Source: Drosophila miranda
Taxonomy: Eukaryota; Arthropoda; Insecta; Diptera; Drosophilidae
Length of the DNA: 64,000 nt
Direction of reading: 5' to 3'
Assembly (NCBI RefSeq): GCF_003369915.1
Contig: NC_046677.1
Location: 17,688,913 to 17,752,912, forward strand
Both the position numbers and the translations under genes were made by a program. The notes beneath the pieces are model-generated. The model saw nothing but the letters and a program-made list of their open reading frames with translations, did not search any database and was not told the origin of the DNA. Below are positions 11,268-23,373 of this stretch, piece by piece; positions within the stretch are counted from its first letter, which is position 1, and every line of letters begins with the position of its first letter.

Positions 11268-13021
11268 TCACTTGTTATCACAATTGTCGATGACCACAAC
11301 GTCCCCGTAGTTGGGTGGCGGCGTCTCAGGTCGCGCCGCTGCCTCGTCCGTGTAGAAACGGGAGGTGCTCTCCGGCGGGGGGGTGGTGGGTGTGACGGGC
11401 TCCCGATCGCGACTGCTGAAGAGGTTGCTGCGGCTGAGGCGGCGGATCAGGGTGGCCGTGTTCTGGTTGATGGTGCGGTAGTACTGAGAGCGGGCCGGCC
11501 GCCCAAAGATGCGGTTCACAAAGCTGTCCTGCGGCCCGTAGGGCTGGCGGACCACGGCCCGCGAGGCACGCTGCGGGTTGGATCGCCGGGGATTGCGAGT
11601 CCTGTGCGGCGACCAGGTGTGAATAGTGGGCAGGGTCTCCTGCGAGGGATCCAGAGGCGTTTCGCCCTCCGGCGACTCCAGAGTGGACTTCTTCTTGCGC
11701 ATCTCGCAGCAGCTCTTGAGGCACAGGGCGAAGGTGATGATGAAGATGACCATGCAGATGCCTGTGGCACCGCCCACAACAAAGGCCAGCTTGAGGTCAT
11801 CCGAGTCGTACTTGAGCGTCCGTTCGATCTCGTCTGGCAGCTGGGCGCCTCCGCCGGCCAGGAGCATGTGGCTCACGCGCTCCAGGCAGGTGCGGTAGTT
11901 CAGGCAGAGCTTCTCCCGACTGCCCTCGCAGACGTCGCTGAGGGAAGACAGCTCCTGCTCCTCCTCCTCGTCGCCGGTGCTCTCCTCGCTGGAGTCCAGC
12001 TCCCGCCACACGGCCAGCACGGACTGCGGCCCTTGGGTGGTGGGCTCCAGGTGCTCGAGGCGTTCGAACTTCATCGTCGGCCCCCCCTGCAGCTCCACCT
12101 CCTCCGGCGGCGGCAGAGCCGGCTCCTCATCCACGCAGTCGCTCATGAAGAGGGCCACGCCCCGCTGACGCAGTCCTGTGGCCACTTTGCTCAAGGCTCG
12201 ATCGCAGTTGAAGGGATTCTCCTCGAGGTTGAGGGAGGCCAGGTAGCGGGGGCGTGGAACACCCCCGCGCTGAGGGTGAGCAACAGATTCTGGGCCACGT
12301 CCAGCTGCCGCAGCTGGGGCAGGCCGCTGAGGAGCTCTGCCCCCAGCTGGTTGATCTGCGAGTTGCGCAGGTTGAGGGAGCGCAGCGAGGGGCTTCGCAG
12401 CAGGGGGCCACTGCCCAGGGTGGCCAGCTTGTTGCCCTCCAGATTGAGGTGGATCAGCTGGGCATTCGACTCCAGCAGGTGCTCGTCGATCTGCTCCAGC
12501 CGGTTGTAGGACAGATCCAGGTGCCGCAGACGCCGCAGCTCCGCAAAGCCATCGCCGTACAGCGTGTGGATGGCATTGTGGGACAGGGAGAGGTTCACCA
12601 AGTGAACGGTGCTCTGGGGGACAGGGGATATATCAGTATTTATCGATCAATCTCTGGAAAACTCTTCGACCTACCTGGAAGGAGTCATTGTCTATGCTGG
12701 TGATGTCATTGTAGCTCAGATCCAGCAACTCCACCGTTTTGGGCATTTCTATATTGGCGCTTATCAGTCGCCTCGCACTGCCGCCAAAGGGGGAAACATT
12801 CGATAGAAAAGTGGATAGATAAAGGGGAAGACAACCCACCTGCAGACCGCCCGATTGCGCTGGAGATGGAGATCGCACCGACAGACCGTGGGGCAGTACA
12901 TCTGCAGCTGGGTCTTGCTGCGGCACACCTGCAGCAGCACGCACAGCAGGAGGCCCACGTAGAGCAGGATCTGCTTAACACCGAGCCACATCTTGGGCTT
13001 GATCACGCATTGCAGAGCCAT
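11268..13021 (-). CDS. Leucine-rich-repeat single-pass transmembrane protein, with a 1-base frame break
   Basis: The gene has three exons on the minus strand: 13021-12840, 12777-12675 and 12613-11268, with GT-AG introns of 62 and 61 bases. The predicted product is about 543 residues if one base is restored. It has a signal peptide (to about residue 34), a cysteine-rich N-cap with CPTVCRC at 43-49, and about seven repeats of the LxxLxLxxN type (roughly 70-230) leading into the start of a C-cap. An acidic stretch follows, then a transmembrane helix at about 371-394 and a cytoplasmic tail of about 149 residues ending in a PPNY (PPxY) motif at about 528-531. This layout fits a cell-surface adhesion or receptor protein. 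The frame breaks at the five-G run 12248-12252 (plus strand): upstream repeats and downstream tail are intact but one base out of step. A second ATG at codon 11 also gives a good signal peptide. I do not recognise the specific orthologue. Confidence 0.85.
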
Positions 13022-14001
13022 ATATAAAATGTGTATCTGTGATTGTTTTGGGAGGGGCCTTCCTCGGTCAGAGTTTCGTCATTATCGGCGCCGTGGGACT
13101 TGCAGGCTTACGGGAATGCTTTTGTTCACTGAATGGGGGGCCTCTATAGGGGCTTTCGGCCTACAATCGTGACTAACTGAGGCGCTGCCTTCCAGTGCTC
13201 GGGAGACTGGATTCTGCCTGGGGCTGCCCTGTCGCTGTGCTCTACACTTCCAGTCCGATAAGATAAGATAGGCTTCTTTGTTGGTATCTAATCTGCGGCT
13301 ATTTTCGAGTCTTTTTGAGCGCAGCAGAGCGGAGAGTGGGACGAGTCACATTTCCACGGATTTCCATGAATAGCCGCACCTGGAAAGAGTGACTGATAAC
13401 TGATAAGGGCTATGTTTTACTTTCACTTTGGGGCCTCGCAATGGGTACTACAGGGTGTATAGATTTGTTAGTAGACTACTTAGTTTTGTGGGTTTTTGGT
13501 ACATTTTTGATCGTACGATTTCCTAGGGGAGGGCCCAAAGCAGCTTATGGCCAGCCGACAATGGAAGATCTTCGATATTCCAGCAGTCTCATATTTCCGG
13601 GCTTGGGCAATGATTCTCTTCTTCTACGGATAAGAAAATGCCACCACCACCACCTATCTGAGGCAGTGCATTGGAGATTGAAGAAATCCCTGTTTAAACG
13701 AGGGGGAACGTTGTGAGTCGTTGCTACGGCCGCGACTCTACATCTACACATTGCACGACGAAAAATGCGTGAGGAAGAGCCACTGGCTAGAATAATGATC
13801 CGATCTGAGCCAGATTCGGCAACCTAGAAGATAGGGTCATTGTCTACGATTCTGCATTGTGGAATATCGGGTACAAAAACACCATCAGGAGGAGTACGAG
13901 TATGAGCGGAAGCCTATCACCTTGAATGCCAAATTTAGGAGTGAAAAGTTGGTTGTAGGGCACTGGAAACATATTTTTAGACACGAGAGAACATTTATTT
14001 A
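13022..14001. other. Upstream region of the LRR gene
   Basis: No gene is seen between the LRR gene and the astacin pseudogene. Close to the LRR start (about 235-390 bases upstream on its strand) are several GATA-type motifs, listed separately. A 91-codon open frame near 13441-13716 has no recognisable content and I do not call it. Confidence 0.5.
13257..13407. promoter_or_regulatory. GATA-motif cluster upstream of the LRR gene
   Basis: Three overlapping GATA motifs (GATAAGATAAGATAGG, 13257-13272) are followed by a GATAA at about 13395 and a GATAAG at 13402-13407, plus a TATCTAATC site near 13286. They lie 235-390 bases upstream of the LRR start codon. WGATAR is the site of Drosophila GATA factors, which drive gut, fat-body and blood-cell genes. 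That this cluster acts on the LRR gene is inference. Confidence 0.45.
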
Positions 14002-14412
14002 TCAGAGAAGGAGTCGCTGGCCTGGGCCGTAGCCCACCGCAGAGGTGCAACCCTTCTCCCTGGTGGTCACGAAAACGAAGTTCTCCTGCGGCTCAACGGC
14101 GGGCACAAAGCGAATGCAACTGGAGAGCTCTATGAGCTTCATGGCCAGCTCTATGTGGGCCGCTTGGGCGGCATCTGCAATCACATCGAACGGAGCTCAA
14201 CGAGGAGCGATTCTCTGGGCAAAGGCCTCATCGATCTTGTACGGCACTGATCCATTGGGCCACCGCTGCGTTTCTTTTATAAGGCCATTCCGCTCAAACT
14301 CCACTTCCAAGTCGCCCTCAAAGTAGCCAGCGGCCAGTTCGGGATCGGTTTCGGTCTCTTCGTTGGAGGTACGATTAATCGCAGCGATAAGATTTACAGC
14401 CAGTCTGACCAA
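14002..14412 (-). pseudogene. Astacin metalloprotease pseudogene, 3'-truncated
   Basis: The minus strand carries an astacin propeptide (GYFEGD aspartate-switch motif and a RWPNGSVPYKIDEAF junction) and the first part of the catalytic domain (up to GCTSAVGYGPGQ). It is closest to the intact gene at 15745-16562. It is dead by several signs. The frame meets a stop just upstream and has no ATG, opening at TTG. The donor expected after the GCCTTTG codon is gone, so the intron seen in the neighbour is reduced to about 30 bases. The frame also stops at 14002-14004, before the HExxH zinc motif. The last half of the protease is missing. An AATAAA-type sequence follows directly, as if an internal deletion joined the domain to its 3' end. 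Confidence 0.85.
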
Positions 14413-15744
14413 GACCTAAATACAACCCTTACAAAGCCCTTGGGGAAAGTGTTAGCAGAGCAGAAGCCAGTTGTGCATTCCTCCAGCCGGCCAGCACTTT
14501 TAAGCCGGGAAACAGTTGACTTTCATTCGTGGGATGTTCCAAAATGACGACCTTGGTTAGAATGTAATTCCATTGGTACTTTGAATCCTGTTTATTGATA
14601 AATTATTGATAAACCATCTTGATTTGGCATCGGCTATACTTCGGGCCACTTGCTGAAATAATCAATATGACAACTCGATAGTCGGCCTAGTAGATTTTCC
14701 CCTTCGTTACACTGTCCTACACCTGAGATTGTTCGTATCGAATAAGTCCCTAATCTCCTCCAGGGTAAAGTGTTGACAGTCTCTCGAGGTGTATCACTTT
14801 TAGTCTCGCTTCTCGGCTGGCTCTTCGGCTGGCTCTTCGGCTGGCTCTTCGGCTGGCTCTTCGGCTGGCGCTTCGGCTGGCTCTTCGGCTGGCTCTTCGG
14901 CGTGCTCATCGTCTCTTTGGAATGCGATAACCTCCATCACTGCTTCGTTCTATGATTGCCTAAGGACCCTCCCAATTTGGGAAACCCTAATACTTTCTTT
15001 CTTTGTGATCTCTCTGTGTAGTATTACGACTCCCAAAAGTCGGGAAATATACGACTATGCCCCGTGGAAGATCCGCTAGCTCCTAGAGTATAAAATATAA
15101 CAAAGATCTGGTTTTACAGAGAGATGTAGAAACGGTTAAAGCACTTTCTAGTGAAAAAAAGGGATACGCTGGTAGGGGTACTCATATATTTTTACCGCAC
15201 GAAAGTCGAGTAAACGCCATGGAGTGCAGGACACGATTATAGCTCTTTTCCCAAGCCAATCACCATCTACAAATCATGACCATTCGATAGGTCATGCCTC
15301 AGATAATACAGAAAACGCTGTTTCCCTCAGAAATATGACCTTCACCTCGAAATCTGTGTAGCCGAAAGGGCACGAGGATAAGTGCAATTGTTGCAGCATT
15401 TTTTGGGTTTGGATTTTGAAACGATAAATCCAACAAAGAAACCGAAATCGCCTGAAAGAATTCGAAGTACATTTCCGCATTCCACAGAAGAGGTTTTCCC
15501 CTGCTAGATGGGGCACTGTGCTGTGAGGGGAGTGTTCGAGATGTTCGAAGCACTCCAGATGAGGGCAAACCCTCCCTGGTTCTTGTGCCGAGGTTCATTC
15601 GTCACGAAACCAAACTCATCTGGCAGCTAATCCATCATTAATACCCATATCTCTAGCCTCTAGAATCTATATCTCGATCTGATAGCCCGTTTATTATCGG
15701 CACACCGTCAGAGTCTAGCGAAACGCCTGGAAACAAAGGTATTT
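14413..15744. other. Non-coding stretch between astacin pseudogene and gene
   Basis: No gene is recognised. It contains the 12-base minisatellite at 14809-14901. Just 3' of the neighbouring gene (on its strand) is an AATAAA at 15695-15690, about 50 bases after its stop, a likely polyadenylation signal. Short open frames around 15292-15598 have no recognisable content. Confidence 0.55.
14809..14901. repeat. 12-bp minisatellite (GGCTGGCTCTTC)
   Basis: About seven and a half copies of GGCTGGCTCTTC with very few changes. On the plus strand it reads as repeating Gly-Trp-Leu-Phe and on the minus strand as Lys-Ser-Gln-Pro. It has the same 12-base period as the array at 9770-10095 but a different sequence. 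Confidence 0.85.
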
Positions 15745-16562
15745 TCACAATTGAACGGGACACTTGTACATGGTGTTGAGGCGCTGGACATCGGTGGAGC
15801 TCATGGCCAGGCGTTGGCCCATCAGGGGCTGCCCCTCCGGCCGCAGGGCCACGATGGTCGGCTCCCCGTTGACCGAGAAGGCCAATGAGCTGTAGTGCAG
15901 GATGCTGCCGTAGTCGTAGGGCTGGTCGTAGTCCCCGACATCGGTGTCCTCGTACTTGACAAAGTTCTTGGCGTGGCCCTCGGAGATGTTCTCCTCCACG
16001 ATCTGCACGTAGTCGTCGCGATCCGGGGAGCACTGCTGGTGGTGGAAGCCGAGCGTGTGGAGCAGCTCGTGCTGGATGGTGCCCAGACGGAAGCAGCCCG
16101 TGTCCAGCTCGGCGGGCTTCAGCTTGACGGTCCTTTCGCCGGGCTGGTAGCCCACCTTCGAGCTGCAGCCCGACGTGGAGGGAATCACGATCAGATAGTT
16201 CTCCTCGGCCTCGTCGGCGGGCACGAACCGGATGCACGAGGATAGCTCTATGATCCTCATTCCCAGCTCAATGTGGGCCACGTGGGGGGCATCTGCAACC
16301 AAGGGGGGGGCTGTCAAGGGGTGTCTGCCAGCTTTGGAGGCTCTGTCCCTCTCTTACCGAACGCCTCGTCGATCCTGTAGGGGACTGTGGCGTTGGGCCA
16401 GCGCCGCGTTTCGCTCAGCTGGCCATTCCGCTCAAAGTCCACGTCCATGTCGCCCTGGAAGTAGCCAGCCGTCTGCTCGGGATCTTCCTCCCCAATCGGA
16501 GCCCCAAGGGCACTGGCTCCCAGGAGCCCCACCAAGGCCAAGTGGATCCAAGCGGCGCACAT
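15745..16562 (-). CDS. Astacin-family zinc metalloprotease (M12A), secreted zymogen
   Basis: Two exons on the minus strand, 16562-16358 and 16292-15745, are joined by a 65-base GT-AG intron in phase 1, giving 250 residues. The order is signal peptide (about 1-20), short propeptide with the aspartate switch FQGD (35-38), then the astacin catalytic domain. The zinc motif HELLHTLGFHH has ligands H143, H147 and H153 and catalytic E144. The residue after the third histidine is Gln, not the usual Glu. The Met-turn reads SILHY, with Leu in place of Met. Conserved cysteines are at 88, 111 and 135. The start ATG is directly followed by a good signal peptide. It is expected to act outside the cell, for example in the gut lumen or reproductive tract; which is unknown. 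An AATAAA lies about 50 bases past the stop. Confidence 0.92.
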
Positions 16563-18114
16563 TCTTCACTAATCGACTGCTAATATTCCACTAATCGCTG
16601 GGCAAAGAATTATAATCGGGTACTTCAGCGTTCGATTGCAGATAAGGGCTAACAGAATTAGCCGCTCTGAAGTTCTTTTGGGTCTCGATACGGAGAATAG
16701 TGTGGGGACTCTGAGGGGGGGCACTCTTTTTCGGCTGCACAGCCCCCCCTCGAGGCTACTTAACAGCCCAGCTGGGGCTTCCGTTCGCTGGCCAAAACCC
16801 AGTCCTAGGGCCTTCCGCCTTTCGCTTTAATTTATGGCCCTGCCAAAGGCGCCTTCTGTCAGTCAGAATGGGGCGTGGTCAGTGGCTCCCCCGCCCCCCC
16901 ATCGAATGATCACCGCAATGTGCAACTTTTTCGCACACATTCGCAGCTCTGAAGCTCTGGAGCTCTGGAGCTCTGGAGCGTCGGAAATAGTTAACTTTTA
17001 TATGCATTTCAAATCAGAAAGTTTTGCATTCAAACTTTATTAAAATTACGCTACGGCCCCCTGCCCCCCCCGCCATGCCTTTGGATATTTTTTCAATTTC
17101 AATTGTTGGCCCGAAATGTTAGTTGTTGGCCATCTTCAGGGCCACTGTCGTGGGTTCCCCAGAGGCGTTCCATCCGCTTCTTTGTTTCCAGAAGCATTTG
17201 GGAACATATCTGTGATCTAGGGGGTTGTAGGCTCTGGGAACAGACATAAACGGAGGTCCTTATGGGGCTATAAGGTGGTATAAACCCATCTGATCCGAGT
17301 TTCTAGGGGAAAGATGCTTCCCAGTTCCAAAGGGATTCAAGGTTTCTTCGTAGCCTCAAAGGGTAGATCCCCATGGTCTCCCCCTGGGCAGGGTACATCT
17401 GTCCCCCGTCCCCTGGGAAGGGTATTCCAGCTTCTCCCAAGTGGCAGACAGCTTTCCTCTCTCTCTCGCTTTTTGGTCGCACATTTGCATTGTTGTTGTG
17501 ACTGCTGGTGCCCTTTTTGTGGTATCTACTGCCCCCCCTGCCACCAGTCTCCGCCCCTCCCACTCTCTGGGCGCCCGCACTAATGACCGACATTGCTTCC
17601 TAATTACAAAAGTTTTGCATGCACTCGCACTCGTCGCTGCAATCGCCACGGAGGGGGAGGGGGGGCACAAAAAAGAAAGAAAGAAAGAAAACATTGGAGT
17701 TTATTTTATTTCCTTTAGTAAATGTTTGAGCGCTTAAAGTTGGGCTTTTCATTCGGTTTTTAGTGGCACCAACTAACGACTCCATTATGGGGAAGCGCGG
17801 CTCGAAGCCGCAATACACATGTTTCGGGGGTCAAGAGAGCGGCAGCCAACAAAAATGTGGGTCCCGGCTGGGGCTCAGTGCATTCCCGTTACACATATGT
17901 CATGTGACACATGGCAGCCCCCCAGAAGGGGGTCCAGGAGGGGGTCCAGAAGGGGGTCCAGAAGGGAGTCCAGGCCTAGGCCCCGACTGTCACCCACTTC
18001 TCGTTCTGGCCCTGGTCCGCACTTAATGATAAACAATGCTTGCGGTCAGTTTAACATGCCGCGCTATTACCCTGCCACTCTGGCACTCTGCCACTCTTTC
18101 GTGGCCCCACCTAC

Positions 18115-18154
<40 letters not shown>

Positions 18155-21100
18155 ATAACGAGAGGACAATTTACACGCTGAAACCGAACGACGAGGTCGC
18201 TCCAGGGCGGGGTCTTGACTTCTGGATACTCCTTAGAACTGGAAGGAACTGCGATGATAAGGGATTCTAATGGTTCTATATGGTGTATAGCTCATCAATA
18301 GGTTAGACGCACTCATCCTTGGACTCAAATTTGAATTATAACTTTTTATTTTTAAAGAATTGCCAAAAAGTTGATGTGCAAAAATCTTCCTTATCTAATG
18401 ATTCTTCAATGTTATTCGAAAAAGTAGAGAAATTTAGCAAAATAATGTTTAAATAAAGTACTTTTTTCCTGGTCACTAGAAGTAATTTATTTTTTGAAGG
18501 AAAAGTAAATTATATTAAAATTTAGTTTTTATATATTGTGATTCTTAGATAAGAATCTTATTAGAAAAAGAATACAAATAATTTTAGTCATACGTAATGT
18601 AATGTATAGCATATATAATATGATCCAGTACAGTAGTCTCTGACGGACGGCACTGGGTGTTTTAGAGTTTTTTTCTTGACTTGGGAGTAATTTGAGCATT
18701 TAGGGTCCTGTTTCTTGCAAGACTTTGATACTCGTAGTGGAGGATAACTGATTCGGACTACAAATTTCAGGTGAAAAAGGGTCGTTGGATACCGTTGGAT
18801 ACGTTGGAGATATTAGAATATACTCGTATGTACATACACTAAAAATGTACACTTTAGGCACTAATATTTCCGGCACAAGCCAAAGAAAACGGTCAAATAT
18901 AATAGCAATATTCATTAAAGTAGATTAAGGAAAGACATTTTATTGAAATAACTCAAATCTTCGTTCTTAAAAAGTGCGAAATTCATATTGAAAATTGTTT
19001 TATTTTTGATGTCATCGTGACCGGGACATTGAAAAAACTCTCAAAAATCAATTAGAGTGTCCTTGTAATGAGAAAGAAATTTGGGATATGGTAAGCTCTT
19101 TGCAAGGGACGAAAGATCGGAAATAAAAAAGCAGCGAAGGAAGTTTTTTATTGTTATTTTTAATATTTTTTGTGAGACTGAAACGAATTTGTTATTTGGA
19201 TGACTTTTATATCTCTATTTCTCCAAAAACGACTTCCGTTTTTTTGGTGAGACATTTAGAATGATAGAGCGTCCATCGATCTCCATACTTTTATCAGTGG
19301 CTGAATATTCGTTATTCTTCCAGGGTGGCCGTAGACTTGGGGACTATTAATATAACCCTAGCTTATATGTCGTAGGTTATAAAGATAGGGGCTGTCCTAC
19401 CACATATTTAATATAAGATTAGCTCGGGACTACAAACAGTGGTTTGAGAGACTTAAATGAGACTTTTCGTGTGTCTTGAGAGAGTTCGGGGAGTCTTGGC
19501 TCTTGGCCACTCTTTGTTCGAATCGAAGGCCGCATTCTATCCCTCTCTCTCTCTCTCTCTCTCTCTCTCAATCTCTATTTCTATCTTCATCTCTATCTCC
19601 ATCTCTTTCTCTATCTTTTGTCGCCTGTTGTTTGAGTTTAGTTTTAAATAAATTATTAATAATAAAGAAAAAGCAAAAAGAAATAAATATAATAATATTA
19701 AATATATAATAATAAATAAATAATAATAAATAAATAATAATAAATAAATAATAATTAATAAATAATAATTAATAAATAATAATAAATAAATAATAATTAA
19801 TAAATAATAATAAATAAGTAATAATAAATAAATAATAAAAAATAATAAAAATAATAATAAATATAAATAAATAAGAAATATATTTAAATAATAAATATAT
19901 AATAATAATTATATATTTAGTAAAATCTATTTTAGATTTGGTTTTGATATTTTCCGAAACCCTGAAACCTGCCAACTCCGTTGAAGACTTCCTCTGACAT
20001 ACTCCCTTACGTATTATTCCCCTTTAATCCAATGCCACTCCCACGTGTTCTGGCATACCCCGACTAACCCAATGCCCTCTAGTGGCTGCAACTAGCGACA
20101 AGCGAAGGCTAAGAAGAAGCAGCAGCAAAAACAGCACATGCTTAAAAGAGCAGTAAATGAGAATTTATCCACTTGCTGGCCAGCGCGTGCCCCTGTCCCC
20201 GGTCCTGGCTCCACACACACACAAACACCAACACAAACAGACAAAGCGACAGATGGGTGGCAGGAGGGGGGCCAGAAGAGAGAGAGAGAGAGAGAGGAAT
20301 ACACGCACATCGTAAAGTTTTAATCGGATGTTGTCCAGCTTTACATGACGCCATCTACTGGCTTAGAGTGCAATATCCTGTGGCACGCGATAACATCGGG
20401 CAAAAGAGTTGGCGGCCAGGAAGGGGCGGCAGTGGCAGGGGGAGGCGGAGTCCTTGTTTATGTGAAGCGCCCGGGCAAAACGCTTGTGGTCCTCTGCTTT
20501 TTGACGGCATTTGGCATGGGGATGCCCACGCACAGCCCCCCCCAGCCCCCTAGCCCCCAGCCACAGCCCTAGACCCAGCAGCCGACAGCCAACAATTCCA
20601 TCTACGTGGAACAAAGAACAGTTACAGATGCCGGCTCTATGCCAAGGCTAAAGCAGCAACAGCCGCTACAAAGGCTTAAAATGCGCTCCACAAGGGGGGA
20701 GGGGGGGGGGGGGGGGGTAGAAAAAAGCAACCAAAGAGGAGAACAAGCAAAGCGGAATGGCCAAAAGGTTTCATTCGGGGATGTCGAAGCATTTATGCTC
20801 TTTAGACTTTGAACAAAAAAAAATGGGAGTACAGGAAGAGGTCAATAGAATGCAGGAGAAAGTAACAAAGCGAATCTCAAGGGGAGTGCCCCCCCTTTTA
20901 TACGGAATAGAGCACTGCAAATAAGATCTTTATATAGAAAACTTTGTTGTGCGGAAGATCTTAAAAGAGAAGATCGATTACAGACCTTAAAAAAACTACT
21001 TAATCGAGTACTTACCCAAAGAATTTCCTTGGCCTGGAGCTACATCGTATAATGACCAAAAAAAGGTTCAAAAACTATCATAAAAGATCGATTGTGTGGG

Positions 21101-23332
21101 ACTTTTCCTGTACTCCCAAGGTTCGTGACTCCATGGGTATTACCGGCTCTAGAAAACCCGCTCCCCCCTACAAAGACACCTCGCATCTTTGACTCCACCG
21201 ATCAGCAAAACAGCTCCATCTTGCTGGCCCCAAGTGCTCGCCGAATGTGCAGTGAAATGTCCTGTTCCTGTTGTGGGTCTGGGCCTGGTCGGCCACACGC
21301 TCCGCGCACTCTTGGCTGGACAGGAAGTCCAGAACGGAGCCCGCCAAGCAGCCAGGCGACCGACCACCGACCACCGACCACCGACGAACGTCGTTGTCAT
21401 TGTCGTGACAGGAAATTAAGATGAATGTGGCGAGCAAACTGCAGTTTCTACACCCGCTCGGTCCGGTCCGGCCCGGGCCCGGGCCCTGCGTTGGGTCGGA
21501 GGTTCTCCTCTGTTGTGTGTCGTTTTTCTATTCGGTTAGACAGGGGAGGGACGACCGGCTGGCTGACTGGCTGCCTCTTAAAATATTCATAACACAAACT
21601 GTTGCCACTATCTCCAGTGCAGAGCACAGCAGACCACAGACGACGCGATAGAGGAGCCCCGACTTGATGGGAGGGAGAGACAAATGGCAGAAATCCTGCC
21701 AAAAGCTGCGAAAGTTGCGCGTTTGAATTAATTGATTTTTATGAATTTGTTAAGTGAGTTTTGTATGCCCCAGAAGCCCCAAAAAGGAGTTGCAGGCTGT
21801 GTAGGAGAGGAGTGCAGGTTGGACACTATATCATGGGCTGGACTGGGAGGGTGTAGGGTGGAGGGCTCTCGGAGTGCAAAAATATGTTTGATAATTACAA
21901 TAAACTCGGTGATTAGGGCAAGGGACTACAAGGGACAGAGGAGTAGTTGCGAGAAGAGAAGGAGAGCAAGAAGGGATTGAATTGTACTAAGGAAAGTATT
22001 AGTTATGAAGTACCCTCGGTATTTGGGCATAGACTTAAGGCTAGAATAGTATATTGTAAATAGTGGACCATTAATTGATTTTTTGCACTGTCCAGTATGA
22101 TTATGTGGAGGATTCCTGTGTGTTTGGGCTTTGCTAAACCGCTGTGAGTCCTACAATACCAGCCGAGGGGATACCCCCTTTTGCTCAATTCAGACACAGC
22201 CCGGTACCTTATCTAAGATCCGACTGGTGTTCCAATCCCTTCTGCTGTTAATTTGGGAGTGGATACTTGGCTTGAGGCCCCATGTTCTACCAAAAAGTCT
22301 ATTGCAGGCAAAGAATGTTCGGGATGATGGTCGTTCCTGGCTGTTGAGACTGAAGAGAAGTCCAGAAAAGAGTGGAGACTACACCTCCTTGTGGGCCTCC
22401 TCCTCTGGCGGTCATCGAGCTCATTATTCCACCCAAATGTACAGATGAGATCTCTCTTTCCAGCTTTCCCAGAATCCCTCTGCTGATTGATGGCTGATTT
22501 TCCAATCAGAGCGATATTTATCGCATCGTAACTACCTCTTTGAGAGCTCAGGGTCTATTCGATTGTAGTCGTACGGAAGTGTAAGACTTTCCAGTTTGAT
22601 AAGCAAAGGGGATTCTTGCGAAGAGGATTTAGCTAGAGACTTACCTCTCTTATAAGGTGGCCTATGATTTTTCTCCTTTGTTTTTGGAAAAAATCCCTCC
22701 GCATGCCTTAGATCACAGCTTTACTTCGTTCAATCGTGTCATATTTAATCAACTAAGGTTTCTACAATTCCTTCCTCTTTCGCACAGAGCACTAACACTC
22801 TCTCTCGTAGCTCTCCTCTCTCTCTTCAAGCTAGTTTGAACGCTCTTTCGATTACTCGCTCCTCGATCCTCGCTCCCCTTTACTCAATTCTGCGTTCCTA
22901 TTCGAGCATTCCCTCTCTCCGCATTAGTGGTACTCCCGTTAAAGCCTTTCCTACACTCTTTCGATTATACCCATTCCCAGGAGCTCGAAGAGATGAATTC
23001 TTGATCTATGAATATTTTATAATCATTACTAAACTAAGACATTCCTTTCGGGAAAACTTTCAACTTCTTTTCCGGCTGTTTGTTTGCTTTTGTTGACATC
23101 CACAAACCTGCGTTTCACAGGCGGTAATTGTCCTTCCTGCCCCAAAATATCCAAGAACAAGCCATTAAATCCTAAATGAGGCAATATTAATGTGAAACTT
23201 TCAAATGTTCCGAGGGGGATAATGGCCATTAATTGAGCCATTGCACGCATGGGAGAGTTCCTTTGAAAGTTGTGAATGGGAGGGGGGGGGGGGGGGGGCA
23301 CACTCCCATCGGTAATCCTTGATTTTCGGGTG
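16563..23332. other. Long non-coding stretch between astacin gene and Or35a
   Basis: No gene is convincing in nearly 7 kb. Features seen are GAGCTCTG repeats near 16950-16980, GGGGGTCCAGAAG repeats at about 17923-17972, CACCGCC repeats at about 18112-18153, a CT run at about 19543-19570, a TAA/TAAA-rich array at about 19645-19925, an AG run at about 20278-20296, G runs at about 20697-20717 and 23281-23298, and GGCCCGGGCCC near 21470. The open frames either lie over these or have no content I recognise. Confidence 0.6.
19645..19925. repeat. AT-rich TAA/TAAA array
   Basis: About 280 bases consist almost entirely of T and A, as TAATAA and TAAATAAA units. Its degenerate state indicates an old microsatellite. 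It is preceded by a CT microsatellite near 19543. Confidence 0.8.
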
Positions 23333-23340
23333 TATATAAG
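23333..23340 (+). promoter_or_regulatory. TATA box of Or35a
   Basis: TATATAAG lies 34-41 bases upstream of the Or35a start codon, with a GC-rich sequence after it. The spacing implies a 5' leader of only about ten bases. This supports the ATG at 23374 as the start. Confidence 0.55.
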
Positions 23341-23373
23341 ACGGAGCTGTTGGGAGGTGGAAGCCAGTCCGTT

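Noticed and set aside
11604-12509. 301-codon open frame on the plus strand
   Set aside because: Antisense shadow of the LRR gene, for the same reason; no start context or homology.
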